This document shows positions 1 to 8,742 of a DNA stretch of 64,000 bases, one piece after another. The first letter of the stretch is position 1. The number at the start of each line of letters is the position of its first letter. The DNA comes from JADJSS01 sp964490845 (GTDB lineage Bacteria; Bacteroidota; Bacteroidia; Chitinophagales; JADIYW01), in contig CAZBED010000004.1 of assembly GCA_964490845.1 (NCBI GenBank), positions 136,358 through 200,357 of the forward strand, read 5' to 3'. Position numbers and translations under genes: made by a program. The notes beneath the pieces are model-generated. The model had not been told where the DNA came from. It did not search any database and saw only the letters and a program-made list of their open reading frames with translations.

Positions 1-643
1 TATTTTTACTGTTTCTCGGCTTCGTGTAAATACGATAGTCTGAAGGAACAGGATTAACATAGAAATTAAGCAAATTCCTGAATTTTCTTAATAATGATTC
101 TTTTTGAATGGAATTATGAATTATAGAACAAACATGATCATAGAACTTAATCTGTAATTTTTCACACTCATTGGCATTTATATCTTGCTTACAAACCATT
201 TCAAAATCAGGTATAATGACACAATTCATTGCCACGTTCCTATTTGAGACTATATAGACAGGAACAGGAAGGCATTCAGACGAATCCGATTGAATAGCTT
301 TAAAATATGGTCTTGAAACAAAACTAACTGAATGCTGATAACTGTATTTTGAGTAAAACACTTTAAAAATATAATTTATATATTTATTCTCTGGATAAAT
401 CTCTGATTTCTTGTAAAGGATTGGAAAAACTAAATCATTTCGTGACCACGAATTTAATTCAATATAATTTGGATTAACAACGGGATTCCCGTCGTCATCA
501 ATATCAAAAACGGCTTCTAATAAAACAATCCTTTTTACAGGACCACCCCCAACTTTATCCAGATAAAATGTAACATACTCCTTGTCATCTTCCTTACTGG
601 AAGGATAAAAAGGATAGTGTATGGCTATTGTTTCAGGTGCCAA
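1..643 (-). CDS. hypothetical protein, partial (runs off left edge)
   Basis: An uninterrupted minus-strand frame enters from the left edge and is open for about 214 codons. An in-frame TAA lies two codons upstream of a TTG at 643, so TTG is the likely start (first residues LAPETIAIHYPF). The next in-frame ATG lies far inside the frame. The protein has no signal peptide and no membrane segment. It is rich in aromatic and acidic residues, with an Asp-rich stretch (DIDDDGNP) near residue 50. I do not recognise a family. It follows the 168-aa hypothetical gene by 26 bases on the same strand, so the two are probably co-transcribed. The C-terminus lies outside the window, so length and function cannot be judged. 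Confidence 0.6.
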   Translation of the reverse strand, partial: MAPETIAIHYPFYPSSKEDDKEYVTFYLDKVGGGPVKRIVLLEAVFDIDDDGNPVVNPNYIELNSWSRNDLVFPILYKKSEIYPENKYINYIFKVFYSKYSYQHSVSFVSRPYFKAIQSDSSECLPVPVYIVSNRNVAMNCVIIPDFEMVCKQDINANECEKLQIKFYDHVCSIIHNSIQKESLLRKFRNLLNFYVNPVPSDYRIYTKPRNSKN

Positions 644-669
644 AAATTAATTATCAAAATAATTAAAAA

Positions 670-1176
670 CTATTTTTTTCTATTATTCGTCTTTTTAGGA
701 ACAGGTTTAAACATATTATTAGGCGGCTCTGGTGAACCTCCACCAATAATAATGGAGTTTTTGGTAACAGCCTTTGATTGTTTAAATTTTGATCCTGAAT
801 ATTTCATCGTTGGATTCGGTTCAAAATATGAAATTCGTACTGTTTTAATTCCATTAGGTTTAGCCCACGTTCCATTTCCTAAATAATCGGCAACATCAAA
901 CCTGAACCTGATTCTGTTACTATGAATTTTATCTTCATCATCACCGGGTTCATCATAAACACAGAAAACGACAAACATAAAATAATTTAAACCACTTGTT
1001 TCTATATATCCAATTGTTTGAGCCGAGGCTGAGAATTTAATTTTTTCTCTTCCCAAAGCAGGCGTTGCAGGATCTGGACCAACACCATCTTTAAGTTTTA
1101 CAAAAAACTTGTAGCCACTAGGAATTGCTGAACCTGTGTCATTAATAAAAATAAATTTGATTGCTTCGATTGCCAT
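670..1176 (-). CDS. hypothetical protein, 168 aa
   Basis: A complete frame with an ATG start and no signal peptide. The body looks beta-rich (alternating hydrophobic residues, several Gly/Pro turns), with acidic DEPGDDED near residue 80. It ends in a Gly-Pro-rich linker (GGGSPEPP) and a basic tail (KKTNNRKK). That layout suggests a small beta-sandwich domain with a flexible charged tail, but this is inference from composition. I do not recognise a family. The neighbour downstream at 643 is also unknown, and the two likely form an operon. The nearest known gene, pruA, is separated by 118 bases that hold no evident gene. Confidence 0.6.
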   Translation of the reverse strand: MAIEAIKFIFINDTGSAIPSGYKFFVKLKDGVGPDPATPALGREKIKFSASAQTIGYIETSGLNYFMFVVFCVYDEPGDDEDKIHSNRIRFRFDVADYLGNGTWAKPNGIKTVRISYFEPNPTMKYSGSKFKQSKAVTKNSIIIGGGSPEPPNNMFKPVPKKTNNRKK

Positions 1177-1294
1177 AATTTTAGATTTTATAGTTTTAAA
1201 TATAGTATCTATTTTTTAACCATGCAAATATATTTACCTTATCGTAAGAATAATTTACAAATGTTTAAAAGGTAGTTGTATTGAGTAAGCGGTA

Positions 1295-2926
1295 TTACTC
1301 CTCGTTCATATACGGGTAAGTATAGTACTTCGGCGGCACAAAGTTTTCTTTTACGGTGCGCGGAGAAATCCAGCGAAGCAGGTTCAGTTTGCTGCCGGCT
1401 TTGTCGTTCGTGCCGCTCTTTCGGGCGCCGCCGAACGGTTGTTGGCCAACTACAGCACCGGTGCATTTGTCATTCACATAGAAATTACCGGCACAGTTGG
1501 TTAATGCGCATTTCATTTTTTCCAATGCATAAACATCCTGTGCTATAATAGCTCCGGTCAGTGCATATCCGGAAGTAGTGTCAATTAAGTGTAATACCTC
1601 ATCGAATGTTTCATCCTCGTACACGAAAATCGTAAGCACCGGCCCGAAAATCTCTTCCACCATCGTCACGGATTTCGGGTCTTTGGTCAGTATAACGGTC
1701 GGTTCAATGAAATAGCCCTTTTTCTTATCATACCCGCCGCCGTACATAATGATATTATTCGGATTGGCTTTAGCCTGATCTATATATTTCGTAATACGTC
1801 TGTAAGCATCCTCTGAAATAACCGCCCCCATAAAGGTGGAAAAATCTTCCGTATTACCCACTTTAAACGTTTTTAAAGCTTCATACATCTTCTCCCAGGT
1901 TTTATCCCACAATGATTTTGGAATATACGCCCGAGAACAGGCGGAACATTTCTGTCCCTGATATTCAAACGCCCCTCTTAAAATCGCAGTTGAAAAAATA
2001 TCAATATCTGCGGAAGGATGAGCCAGCGTAAAATCTTTTCCACCGGTCTCTCCTACTATTCTGGGGTAGGTCTTGTAGGTGTCTATATTATGTCCTATCA
2101 TCTTCCAGAGTTCCTGGAACACAAATGTTGAACCGGTAAAATGCACCCCTGCGAAGTCAGGATGCGACAAAATGATTTTAGACGTTTCGATAGGTTCCGT
2201 ATAAATCAGATTTATGACACCATCCGGCAATCCTGCTTCTTTAAAAATCTCCATAATCGTCCAGGCTGAATAGATTTGAAAATGGGAGGGCTTCCAGACC
2301 ACCACATTCCCCATCATAGCAGGTGCTGCACACAGGTTGCCTGCAATTGCAGTAAAGTTGAACGGTGTAATGGCATACACAAATCCTTCCAAAGGGCGGT
2401 ATTCCACCGTGTTGCGAATGCCGGAAACTGAAATCGGCTGGTCACCATAGATTTCATTGGCATAATAGACGTTGAAACGCAGGAAATCTGCCAGTTCACA
2501 GGCTGCATCTATCTCAGCCTGAAATACATTCTTAGACTGCCCCAGCATGGTAGCTGCATTGATACTCGCCCGGTAAGGTCCTGAAATCAAATCGGCAGCT
2601 TTCAGAAAAATGGCTGAACGGTCTTCCCAGGGTGTAGCCGCCCATTTCGTTCTCGCATTCAAACAGGATTCAATGGCGGCATGTACATCCTTGCCGTTAC
2701 CTTGATGGATGTGGGCAATTTTATGGTTCAACTCATGCGGCGGAAACAAATCCAAGGTATTATTACTTCTGATTTCTTTGCCGTGAATCACCTGAGGAAT
2801 GTCATAAACTGTATTTTTTCTCCGCTTCAATTCATCTTTCAGCGCTGCGCGTTCCTTGCTGCCCGGCAGATAGCCGAGGATTGGTTCATTTTGGGGAAGG
2901 GCAATCTTTAATACTTTATTGGACAT
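1295..2926 (-). CDS. pruA: L-glutamate gamma-semialdehyde dehydrogenase (1-pyrroline-5-carboxylate dehydrogenase)
   Basis: Cytosolic aldehyde dehydrogenase that oxidises glutamate semialdehyde (from P5C) to glutamate with NAD+, the second step of proline catabolism. The 543-residue length and the N-terminus fit the stand-alone (mitochondrial ALDH4A1-like) type rather than the bifunctional PutA type. The catalytic cysteine is Cys327 in GQKCSACSR and the general-base glutamate is in VGETGGKDF. The NAD-binding region contains VVWKPS and FTGSTFVF. The C-terminal PFGGARKSGTNDKAG motif is typical. No proline dehydrogenase gene lies nearby, so the first step must be encoded elsewhere. Start is ATG at 2926. 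Well conserved; I am confident. Confidence 0.95.
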   Translation of the reverse strand: MSNKVLKIALPQNEPILGYLPGSKERAALKDELKRRKNTVYDIPQVIHGKEIRSNNTLDLFPPHELNHKIAHIHQGNGKDVHAAIESCLNARTKWAATPWEDRSAIFLKAADLISGPYRASINAATMLGQSKNVFQAEIDAACELADFLRFNVYYANEIYGDQPISVSGIRNTVEYRPLEGFVYAITPFNFTAIAGNLCAAPAMMGNVVVWKPSHFQIYSAWTIMEIFKEAGLPDGVINLIYTEPIETSKIILSHPDFAGVHFTGSTFVFQELWKMIGHNIDTYKTYPRIVGETGGKDFTLAHPSADIDIFSTAILRGAFEYQGQKCSACSRAYIPKSLWDKTWEKMYEALKTFKVGNTEDFSTFMGAVISEDAYRRITKYIDQAKANPNNIIMYGGGYDKKKGYFIEPTVILTKDPKSVTMVEEIFGPVLTIFVYEDETFDEVLHLIDTTSGYALTGAIIAQDVYALEKMKCALTNCAGNFYVNDKCTGAVVGQQPFGGARKSGTNDKAGSKLNLLRWISPRTVKENFVPPKYYTYPYMNEE

Positions 2927-3053
2927 AGTACCTTATTTTGAATAACTTAATACATAAAACAAAGTTAGTAATTTATAGTGGAATACGTCTCGGTAGAATG
3001 CCTGTCTGGTAAGTTATACTAGACGTCCGTTTTTTATTGTTTATAAAATCTGA

Positions 3054-4682
3054 TTATTCATTTCTAAAGAACACTACACCGTTGTATTCTTTTTCAAAAT
3101 CTTTCAGATTCCTGGTTATTATTTCAGGTGTATATTCCAATTGACTATTAAAATAATCGTCGACTTTTTCTATCAGGGTATTTATTTCCGGACGATCGAA
3201 ATACAAGCGCCCTGTTCTGCGAATCAGAAAATCAGAAGCATTCATGGTTAGCTCATTTTCCAGACAGTATTCTGCTTCTGCCAAAATCAAATCATTTTTA
3301 AAATTGGTTTGTGCAGATGCCAGCACATATTGCGTATTGCTTCCATATTTCAACACCAGGTCATATACATCATCCAGGTAAAACTGTTTAAAATCTTCCT
3401 GTAGTTCTCGGGCGAATTCAGCCGGGTATTTATCGAGATTGCCGCCACTAAGTTCAATTTTATCGGTAATACAGGGCTGGAATGTTCTACCTTCTTCCAG
3501 TTTGAGCTGCTTGCAAACTACATTGACCGAGCGTTCTGCCATCTTGCGGAATCCGGTTAATTTACCTCCTGCTATAGAAATCAACCCCGAATCAGAAATG
3601 AAAATTTCATCTTTCCTAGATAAATCAGACGGTGATTTTCCCTCTTCATGAATCAGCGGACGCAAACCTGCCCAGCTGGATTCCACATCATTAATATGCA
3701 GAGAAGCACTTGGAAACATAAAATTGGCAGCATCAAGAACATACTGAACATCTTCCCGGGTGGCAAACGGAAAATCAGTATCTTCATTATAATTGGTATC
3801 CGTAGTGCCAATATAGACTTTCCGGCCACGAGGAATGGCAAATATCATCCTGCCATCCTGTACATCAAAATATACAGCCTGATGTATCGACAGTTTATCT
3901 TTTGATATCACGATATGAATGCCTTTAGTAAGATGCAGCCTTTTTTTATTGAGTGATTTGTCTTTTTTCCTTAATACATCCACCCACGGGCCACAGGCAT
4001 TGATGACTTTTTTAGCTTTGATATAAAATGTCTTTCTGCTTAAAACATCTCTGCACATTGCACCTGCAATCTTATTGCTTGCATTATGGGTAAAGGACTC
4101 AAAAGAAACATAATTGATACACAATGCGCCCCGTTCCACCGCCGATTTCATAACTTCAATCGTCAAGCGCGCATCATCACTCCTGTATTCCACATACATA
4201 CCGCCGCCTTTCAGGATATCCTGATTTAGAAGGGGTTCCTTTTCCAGCGTTTCCTCTTTGGAGAGCATATTTCTGCGCTCTTCTTTTTCTACGCCCGCCA
4301 GACGGTCATAAACATACAACCCCAAAGATGTGGAATACTTCCCTAACGATCCGCCTTCAACAATCGGCAGCAGCATACGCTCAGGAATAACTATATGTGG
4401 TGCATTTTTATATAAAATAGAACGCTCCTGGCCTACCTCCCGCACGATACCGAATTCCAGTTGCTTGAGGTAGCGTAACCCTCCATGAATTAATTTGGTG
4501 GAACGAGAACTGGTGCCGGATGCAAAGTCTGACTTTTCAATCAAACATACTTTTAATCCACGTGTAATAGCATCTAACGCAATGCCGGCACCTGTTATGC
4601 CGCCGCCTATAACCAATAAGTCAAATGAATCGTTTTGCAGTTGCTGAATATACCGGGTTCTGTTACGTGCGGAAAAGGGCAT
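3054..4682 (-). CDS. glpD: FAD-dependent glycerol-3-phosphate dehydrogenase
   Basis: Oxidises glycerol 3-phosphate to dihydroxyacetone phosphate and passes electrons through FAD to the quinone pool, at the inner face of the cytoplasmic membrane. The N-terminal dinucleotide-binding motif GGGITGAGIALDAITRG lies at about residues 26-42, followed by the family signature SGTSSRSTKLIHGGLRYL. The active-site region GPWVDVL and substrate-binding GTTDTNY are present, and a C-terminal helical DAO_C domain follows (about 400-520). Length 542 is normal. It catalyses the reverse direction to gpsA (16040-17107), so both ends of glycerol-3-phosphate metabolism are in this window. No glpK or glpF is adjacent. 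Confidence 0.93.
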   Translation of the reverse strand: MPFSARNRTRYIQQLQNDSFDLLVIGGGITGAGIALDAITRGLKVCLIEKSDFASGTSSRSTKLIHGGLRYLKQLEFGIVREVGQERSILYKNAPHIVIPERMLLPIVEGGSLGKYSTSLGLYVYDRLAGVEKEERRNMLSKEETLEKEPLLNQDILKGGGMYVEYRSDDARLTIEVMKSAVERGALCINYVSFESFTHNASNKIAGAMCRDVLSRKTFYIKAKKVINACGPWVDVLRKKDKSLNKKRLHLTKGIHIVISKDKLSIHQAVYFDVQDGRMIFAIPRGRKVYIGTTDTNYNEDTDFPFATREDVQYVLDAANFMFPSASLHINDVESSWAGLRPLIHEEGKSPSDLSRKDEIFISDSGLISIAGGKLTGFRKMAERSVNVVCKQLKLEEGRTFQPCITDKIELSGGNLDKYPAEFARELQEDFKQFYLDDVYDLVLKYGSNTQYVLASAQTNFKNDLILAEAEYCLENELTMNASDFLIRRTGRLYFDRPEINTLIEKVDDYFNSQLEYTPEIITRNLKDFEKEYNGVVFFRNE

Positions 4683-4826
4683 AAAATAACTTTACAATTT
4701 TATCTAAAGATAAGTGAAAGTGATGCAACCTTGTTTTGATTCAACGCAAAATATTTCTTTAAATAATGTTATCTTAAACTAATTTCATCGGCATTATGAA
4801 ATATAAGAAACTGAATGCAGGAAAGA

Positions 4827-5870
4827 TTATAAGGTAGCCATATCAATCACAAACCGGTAACGAACATCTCCTTTCAGCATTCGTTCGTACGCTTCGTTTA
4901 TATCTTTCATAGCAATCACTTCCACGTCACTGACTATATTATTTTCGGCACAATAATTCAGCATTTCCTGGGTTTCCGGAATACCGCCAATCAGTGAACC
5001 GGCAAAGCTTTTGCGGCCAAAAATGAGATTCATGGCAGGAATGGTAGCCGGAACCGGGGGGACACCCACGCAAACCATTGTTCCGTTTGTACGTAACAGG
5101 CTCAGGTAAAAATTATAATCATGTTCTGCAGAAACAGTGTCTAATATAAAATCAAAATAGCCGGTGACAGATTTTATCTGCTCCGCATCTGTAGTGAGTA
5201 CAAATTTGTGTGCGCCCAATTTCTTTGCATCTGCTTCTTTTGCTGCAGTATGACTCAGCATGGTGACTTCCGCACCCATCGACACGGCCAGTTTCACTGC
5301 CATGTGCCCCAAACCACCCAATCCCAATACGCCAACCCTTGTACCGTTTCCAACTTTCCAGTGGCGCAGCGGCGAATAGGTTGTAATACCTGCACAAAGT
5401 AAGGGCGCCACTCCCTCCAGTGGCAGTTTATCAGAGATATGAAGTACAAAATCTTCGTGCGACAAAATTGATTTACTATAGCCTCCATAGGTATTACCAC
5501 TGCCGTCTCTTTCCACTCCGCCATAGGTAAATACCGGACCTTCCGCACAATATTGCTCCAAACCCTGCCGACAATTATCACAGGTACGGCAACTATCCAC
5601 CATACATCCGATACCGGCCAGGTCGCCCACTTTAAATCTGGTCACTGCGGAGCCAATTGCAGTTACTCTGCCAACAATTTCATGGCCGGGAACAATAGGA
5701 AAAACGGACATGCCCCAGTCGTTACGCGCAAAATGAAGGTCGCTGTGGCAAACCCCGCAAAAGAGTATCTCTATCTGTACATCATGTGGTTTTGGATTTC
5801 GCCTGTCGATGGTATAGGGAACCAAAGGTGTGGTGGCGCTGAGCGCTGCATAAGATTTGGTAGCGGGCAT
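4827..5870 (-). CDS. zinc-dependent NAD(P) alcohol dehydrogenase (YahK/cinnamyl-alcohol dehydrogenase type)
   Basis: Medium-chain alcohol dehydrogenase that reduces aldehydes or oxidises alcohols, most likely with NADPH as in the YahK/CAD subfamily. Catalytic-zinc ligands are in CGVCHSD (about 38-44) and GHEIVG (about 62-67). The structural zinc site is the four-cysteine cluster in DSCRTCDNCRQGLEQYC. The nucleotide-binding Rossmann motif is GLGGLGHMAVKLA. The ending YRFVIDM is characteristic of this subfamily. Length 347 is normal. It stands alone between glpD and the hotdog gene, so its natural substrate cannot be told from context. Confidence 0.9.
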   Translation of the reverse strand: MPATKSYAALSATTPLVPYTIDRRNPKPHDVQIEILFCGVCHSDLHFARNDWGMSVFPIVPGHEIVGRVTAIGSAVTRFKVGDLAGIGCMVDSCRTCDNCRQGLEQYCAEGPVFTYGGVERDGSGNTYGGYSKSILSHEDFVLHISDKLPLEGVAPLLCAGITTYSPLRHWKVGNGTRVGVLGLGGLGHMAVKLAVSMGAEVTMLSHTAAKEADAKKLGAHKFVLTTDAEQIKSVTGYFDFILDTVSAEHDYNFYLSLLRTNGTMVCVGVPPVPATIPAMNLIFGRKSFAGSLIGGIPETQEMLNYCAENNIVSDVEVIAMKDINEAYERMLKGDVRYRFVIDMATL

Positions 5871-5939
5871 AGTATGTGAGTTTAATAGTTAATGATAACA
5901 ATCAGTCATGATAAATATACAATAATAAGACGGATTGTT

Positions 5940-6365
5940 TCAAACAGCAAAAGTATTTATAAAGTTTTCCGGTAACGCACGTATTTTTCTGGCAATATAA
6001 TCATAATAGACACAGCCGCTTCTGACTATAGCCATTGTTTTACCATTCTTTTTCTTAAAGTTGAAAACAACATCAAAACTGCACTCTGACAAGTTGGTTA
6101 CCCCCACATCACAAGTTATTTCATCTCCTAAGAAGCCTTCAGAGGCATACTGAATGGAATGATTGGCTACAATTGTTCCTTCCATTTTTTCAAAATTATT
6201 TTCCGTCAATTTCAAATGTTTGAAAAACGGAGAACGTATAGCATTGGTAAACACCAGAATTCGTTCATTGCCCATGTGATTAGCCTCGTTAATATCCTCT
6301 GGACCAATAGTAAAATAACTGGTAAACAATATCTTTTCCGGCAAATCAATTTTGACGCGTTCCAT
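5940..6365 (-). CDS. acyl-CoA thioesterase-like hotdog-fold protein
   Basis: A small 4HBT/hotdog-type protein that probably hydrolyses an acyl-CoA or acyl-carrier thioester in the cytosol. The segment INEANHMGNERILVF resembles the family pattern in which a conserved Asp/Asn-x-x-x-His-x-Gly-Asn stretch carries the active site. Here the usual Asp is Asn/Glu-like, so activity is uncertain. I chose ATG at 6365 (MERVKIDLPEK, 141 residues) because family members begin at about this point. An upstream ATG at 6413 would add 16 residues and overlap the preceding gene by 8 bases, and cannot be excluded. Substrate unknown. Confidence 0.72.
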   Translation of the reverse strand: MERVKIDLPEKILFTSYFTIGPEDINEANHMGNERILVFTNAIRSPFFKHLKLTENNFEKMEGTIVANHSIQYASEGFLGDEITCDVGVTNLSECSFDVVFNFKKKNGKTMAIVRSGCVYYDYIARKIRALPENFINTFAV

Positions 6366-6405
6366 ACACAATGATACTAAAAAATTCCTGCAGCTACCTT
6401 TCGGT

Positions 6406-7602
6406 TTATTCAATAACCATCCGGGCGGTATAATTCCCTTTCTCCGTATTAAACTGCAACTGATATATGCCCTTTGCTACCAACGGATAGTGTAAGACAA
6501 TAGAACGCTGGTTATTGAAATTTTGTGCATCAACTATTTTCCCGGTCACATCGATAAGTTGTAAATGACCTTTGGAATAATTTTCACCTATTTCCAACGT
6601 AAAAGAACCATTGGATGGATTCGGAAATAAATTTGCTTTCAGAATAGACAGGTTTCGTACAGATGTTGTAACATCCAATGCACCACAGGTGATTATCTTA
6701 GATTGCAGGGTATCAATGGCAGACAGGTTAGATGCTACATTGCTATAGTAGGTTGTAATGGCAGCACATTCCCTTTTCGTCCAGAAATCCAACCACGGCT
6801 TTAGAAGCAAGATGACTTTATTCTTCTGGTCAGCAGAAGGAATATAGGTAGTGCCGGCACAAGCCACCGTTTCACCTAACTCGCAAGGCGTTTTATTTGG
6901 GTCTCCGAACTGACAATGCGATGCGCCGATTATATTGGCGAAAAATTTGTATTCAGAGTTTAAGTTGTTATACATAAACCGGCTGTTACCAATCGGCGGA
7001 GCGACACAATCTTTGGTTCCGGTAAAAACCAGTGCCGGCCGGGTACAATTCTTTGCGGATTGAATGGCGGATTCCGTTATAAATGTTTCCGCTGCTGAAA
7101 AATTAAAAAATGTTGTGATATCCCTTACATTTTGCATACCCAAAAACGATGCTCCGCCACCCATAGAATGGCCACCTACTGCCGTGTAGCCATTGGTCTT
7201 GCCATATAAAAAAGAAGTAGCTGAATCTCCATAATTTCTGAAAGCACGTGCAACAAATACCTCATCCTTCCCAAAATCGCTGTGATTGGGAGGCACACCT
7301 TCTTCCGTTCCAGGAAATGCGACAATATATCCATAAGGTACCAACGCTTCTACCAGCCACTGATAAGCCAAAGATGACATTACAAACCCGTGGCCGAATG
7401 AAACCACCGGAAATTTATTTCCATCATCAACAATTGGCGCATCCAAACCGGTGGAAGTGGCAGGATAATAGACAAATGTCAGAATACTGCGATTGCTCCT
7501 CGATTTATCTATTAAAATAAACTTCTTATTTCCAATAGAGTACTGAGCAAAAATACTGACAGCAATCATTAATGATGATAAAAGTAAAATTGATTTACGC
7601 AT
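6406..7602 (-). CDS. secreted alpha/beta-hydrolase, PETase/cutinase-like, with T9SS sorting domain
   Basis: An exported serine hydrolase. A signal peptide (cleavage near ISIFAQ) is followed by an alpha/beta-hydrolase domain (about 25-280), then a C-terminal type IX sorting domain (about 325-398; FPNPSNGSFTLEI, GKIVDAQ, KGIYQLQF). The nucleophile elbow is GHSMGGGAS with Ser146, the likely acid is Asp198 in TKDCVAPP and the base is His229 in GASHCQF. The oxyanion region is FGHGF. The Asp-to-His spacing of 31 equals that of the Ideonella PET hydrolase (D206/H237) and the GxSMGGG elbow is shared. Several cysteines after the triad could form disulfides. The likely substrate is an ester or polyester. 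It could instead be a chlorophyllase/dienelactone-hydrolase type esterase. Confidence 0.85.
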   Translation of the reverse strand: MRKSILLLSSLMIAVSIFAQYSIGNKKFILIDKSRSNRSILTFVYYPATSTGLDAPIVDDGNKFPVVSFGHGFVMSSLAYQWLVEALVPYGYIVAFPGTEEGVPPNHSDFGKDEVFVARAFRNYGDSATSFLYGKTNGYTAVGGHSMGGGASFLGMQNVRDITTFFNFSAAETFITESAIQSAKNCTRPALVFTGTKDCVAPPIGNSRFMYNNLNSEYKFFANIIGASHCQFGDPNKTPCELGETVACAGTTYIPSADQKNKVILLLKPWLDFWTKRECAAITTYYSNVASNLSAIDTLQSKIITCGALDVTTSVRNLSILKANLFPNPSNGSFTLEIGENYSKGHLQLIDVTGKIVDAQNFNNQRSIVLHYPLVAKGIYQLQFNTEKGNYTARMVIE

Positions 7603-7686
7603 AAAAAATTAATTTTTTTCCAAACAAACGTTTGGTAAAAATAAAAACAATTTGTCATACTGTAAATAATTATTTTACAGAAATGT

Positions 7687-8697
7687 TCAATTCATCAGCA
7701 TTCTTGCCTGAATCGGAATATCAATGGAACAAAAGTCTTGTTGCAGGTATTTGTAGTAAGCTGTTATAGCAATCATACCTGCATTATCTGTACAATATTG
7801 AAAATCAGGTATGTATGTATTCCAACTATAATTCTCACCTAACCGAGTTAATTGTTTTCTCAATTCAGAATTGGCGCTGACTCCACCCGCAATGGCTATG
7901 TCCCGTATACCTGTCAGCTGCGCTGCTTTTTTGAGTTTATTCATTAAAATCAGTACGATAGAATGTTGTACAGATGCGCAAATATCATTCAAATGATCCT
8001 GAATAAAAGACGGATTGGCTTTAACTTCCTTTTGCAAAAAATACAAAATATTCGTTTTAAGCCCGCTGAAGGAAAAATTTAATCCTTCGATCTGAGGTTC
8101 AGAAAACTTATAAGCGGCTGAATTTCCCGATTGGGCAAGTTTATCAATCAGTGGGCCGCCCGGATAAGGAAGATTTAGTAGTTTGGCTGTTTTATCAAAT
8201 GCCTCACCGGCCGCATCATCAATGGTTTCACCCAACACTTCCATATCAAGAAAATCATTTATCAAAACAATCTGTGTGTGACCGCCGGAAACGGTAAGAC
8301 ATAAAAATGGAAAGGATGGTTTTGGTTCATCAATAAAATGTGCCAAAACATGCGCCTGCATATGATGTACATCGATCAGAGGTACCTTCAAAGATTGTGC
8401 GAATGATTTGGCAAAAATACCTCCGACCAGTAAGGAACCCATTAAACCTGGGCCTCTTGTAAATGCCACTGCAGAAATATCATTTTTGTGTATACCGGCC
8501 TTTTTTATTGCTTCTGCCACAACAGGTATAATGTTCTTTGTGTGTTCACGGCTCGCCAGTTCGGGTACTACCCCACCATATTGTTCGTGTATTTTCTGGG
8601 TAGCGGTAAGGTTAGAAACGACAGTGCCATTTATACATACGGCAGCAGAGGTGTCATCACAGGAAGACTCAATCGCTAATATGACTATATCGGGCAT
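7687..8697 (-). CDS. tsaD: tRNA N6-adenosine threonylcarbamoyltransferase
   Basis: Transfers the threonylcarbamoyl group from its adenylate to A37 of ANN-decoding tRNAs (t6A modification), working with TsaB and TsaE in the cytosol. It belongs to the ASKHA fold. The N-terminal phosphate motif is LAIESSCDDTSAAV, the metal-binding histidines are in HHMQAH (about 112-117) and the core motifs are SGGHTQIV, DDAAGEAFDK and IAIAGGVSANS. Length 336 is standard. It is divergent from the TamB-like gene with 45 bases between starts. Universally conserved, so the call is firm. Confidence 0.97.
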   Translation of the reverse strand: MPDIVILAIESSCDDTSAAVCINGTVVSNLTATQKIHEQYGGVVPELASREHTKNIIPVVAEAIKKAGIHKNDISAVAFTRGPGLMGSLLVGGIFAKSFAQSLKVPLIDVHHMQAHVLAHFIDEPKPSFPFLCLTVSGGHTQIVLINDFLDMEVLGETIDDAAGEAFDKTAKLLNLPYPGGPLIDKLAQSGNSAAYKFSEPQIEGLNFSFSGLKTNILYFLQKEVKANPSFIQDHLNDICASVQHSIVLILMNKLKKAAQLTGIRDIAIAGGVSANSELRKQLTRLGENYSWNTYIPDFQYCTDNAGMIAITAYYKYLQQDFCSIDIPIQARMLMN

Positions 8698-8742
8698 AAT
8701 TATTGCTTAAATTCTCGTAATTTTGTCACTTTTAGATAGCTG

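Noticed and set aside
617..886. An 89-codon open frame on the plus strand at the left edge
   Set aside because: It runs across the ends of two minus-strand genes with longer frames and has no recognisable domain.
5553..5879. A 108-codon open frame opposite the alcohol dehydrogenase N-terminus
   Set aside because: Fully antisense to zinc-binding and catalytic regions of a conserved gene; no independent start signal or homology.
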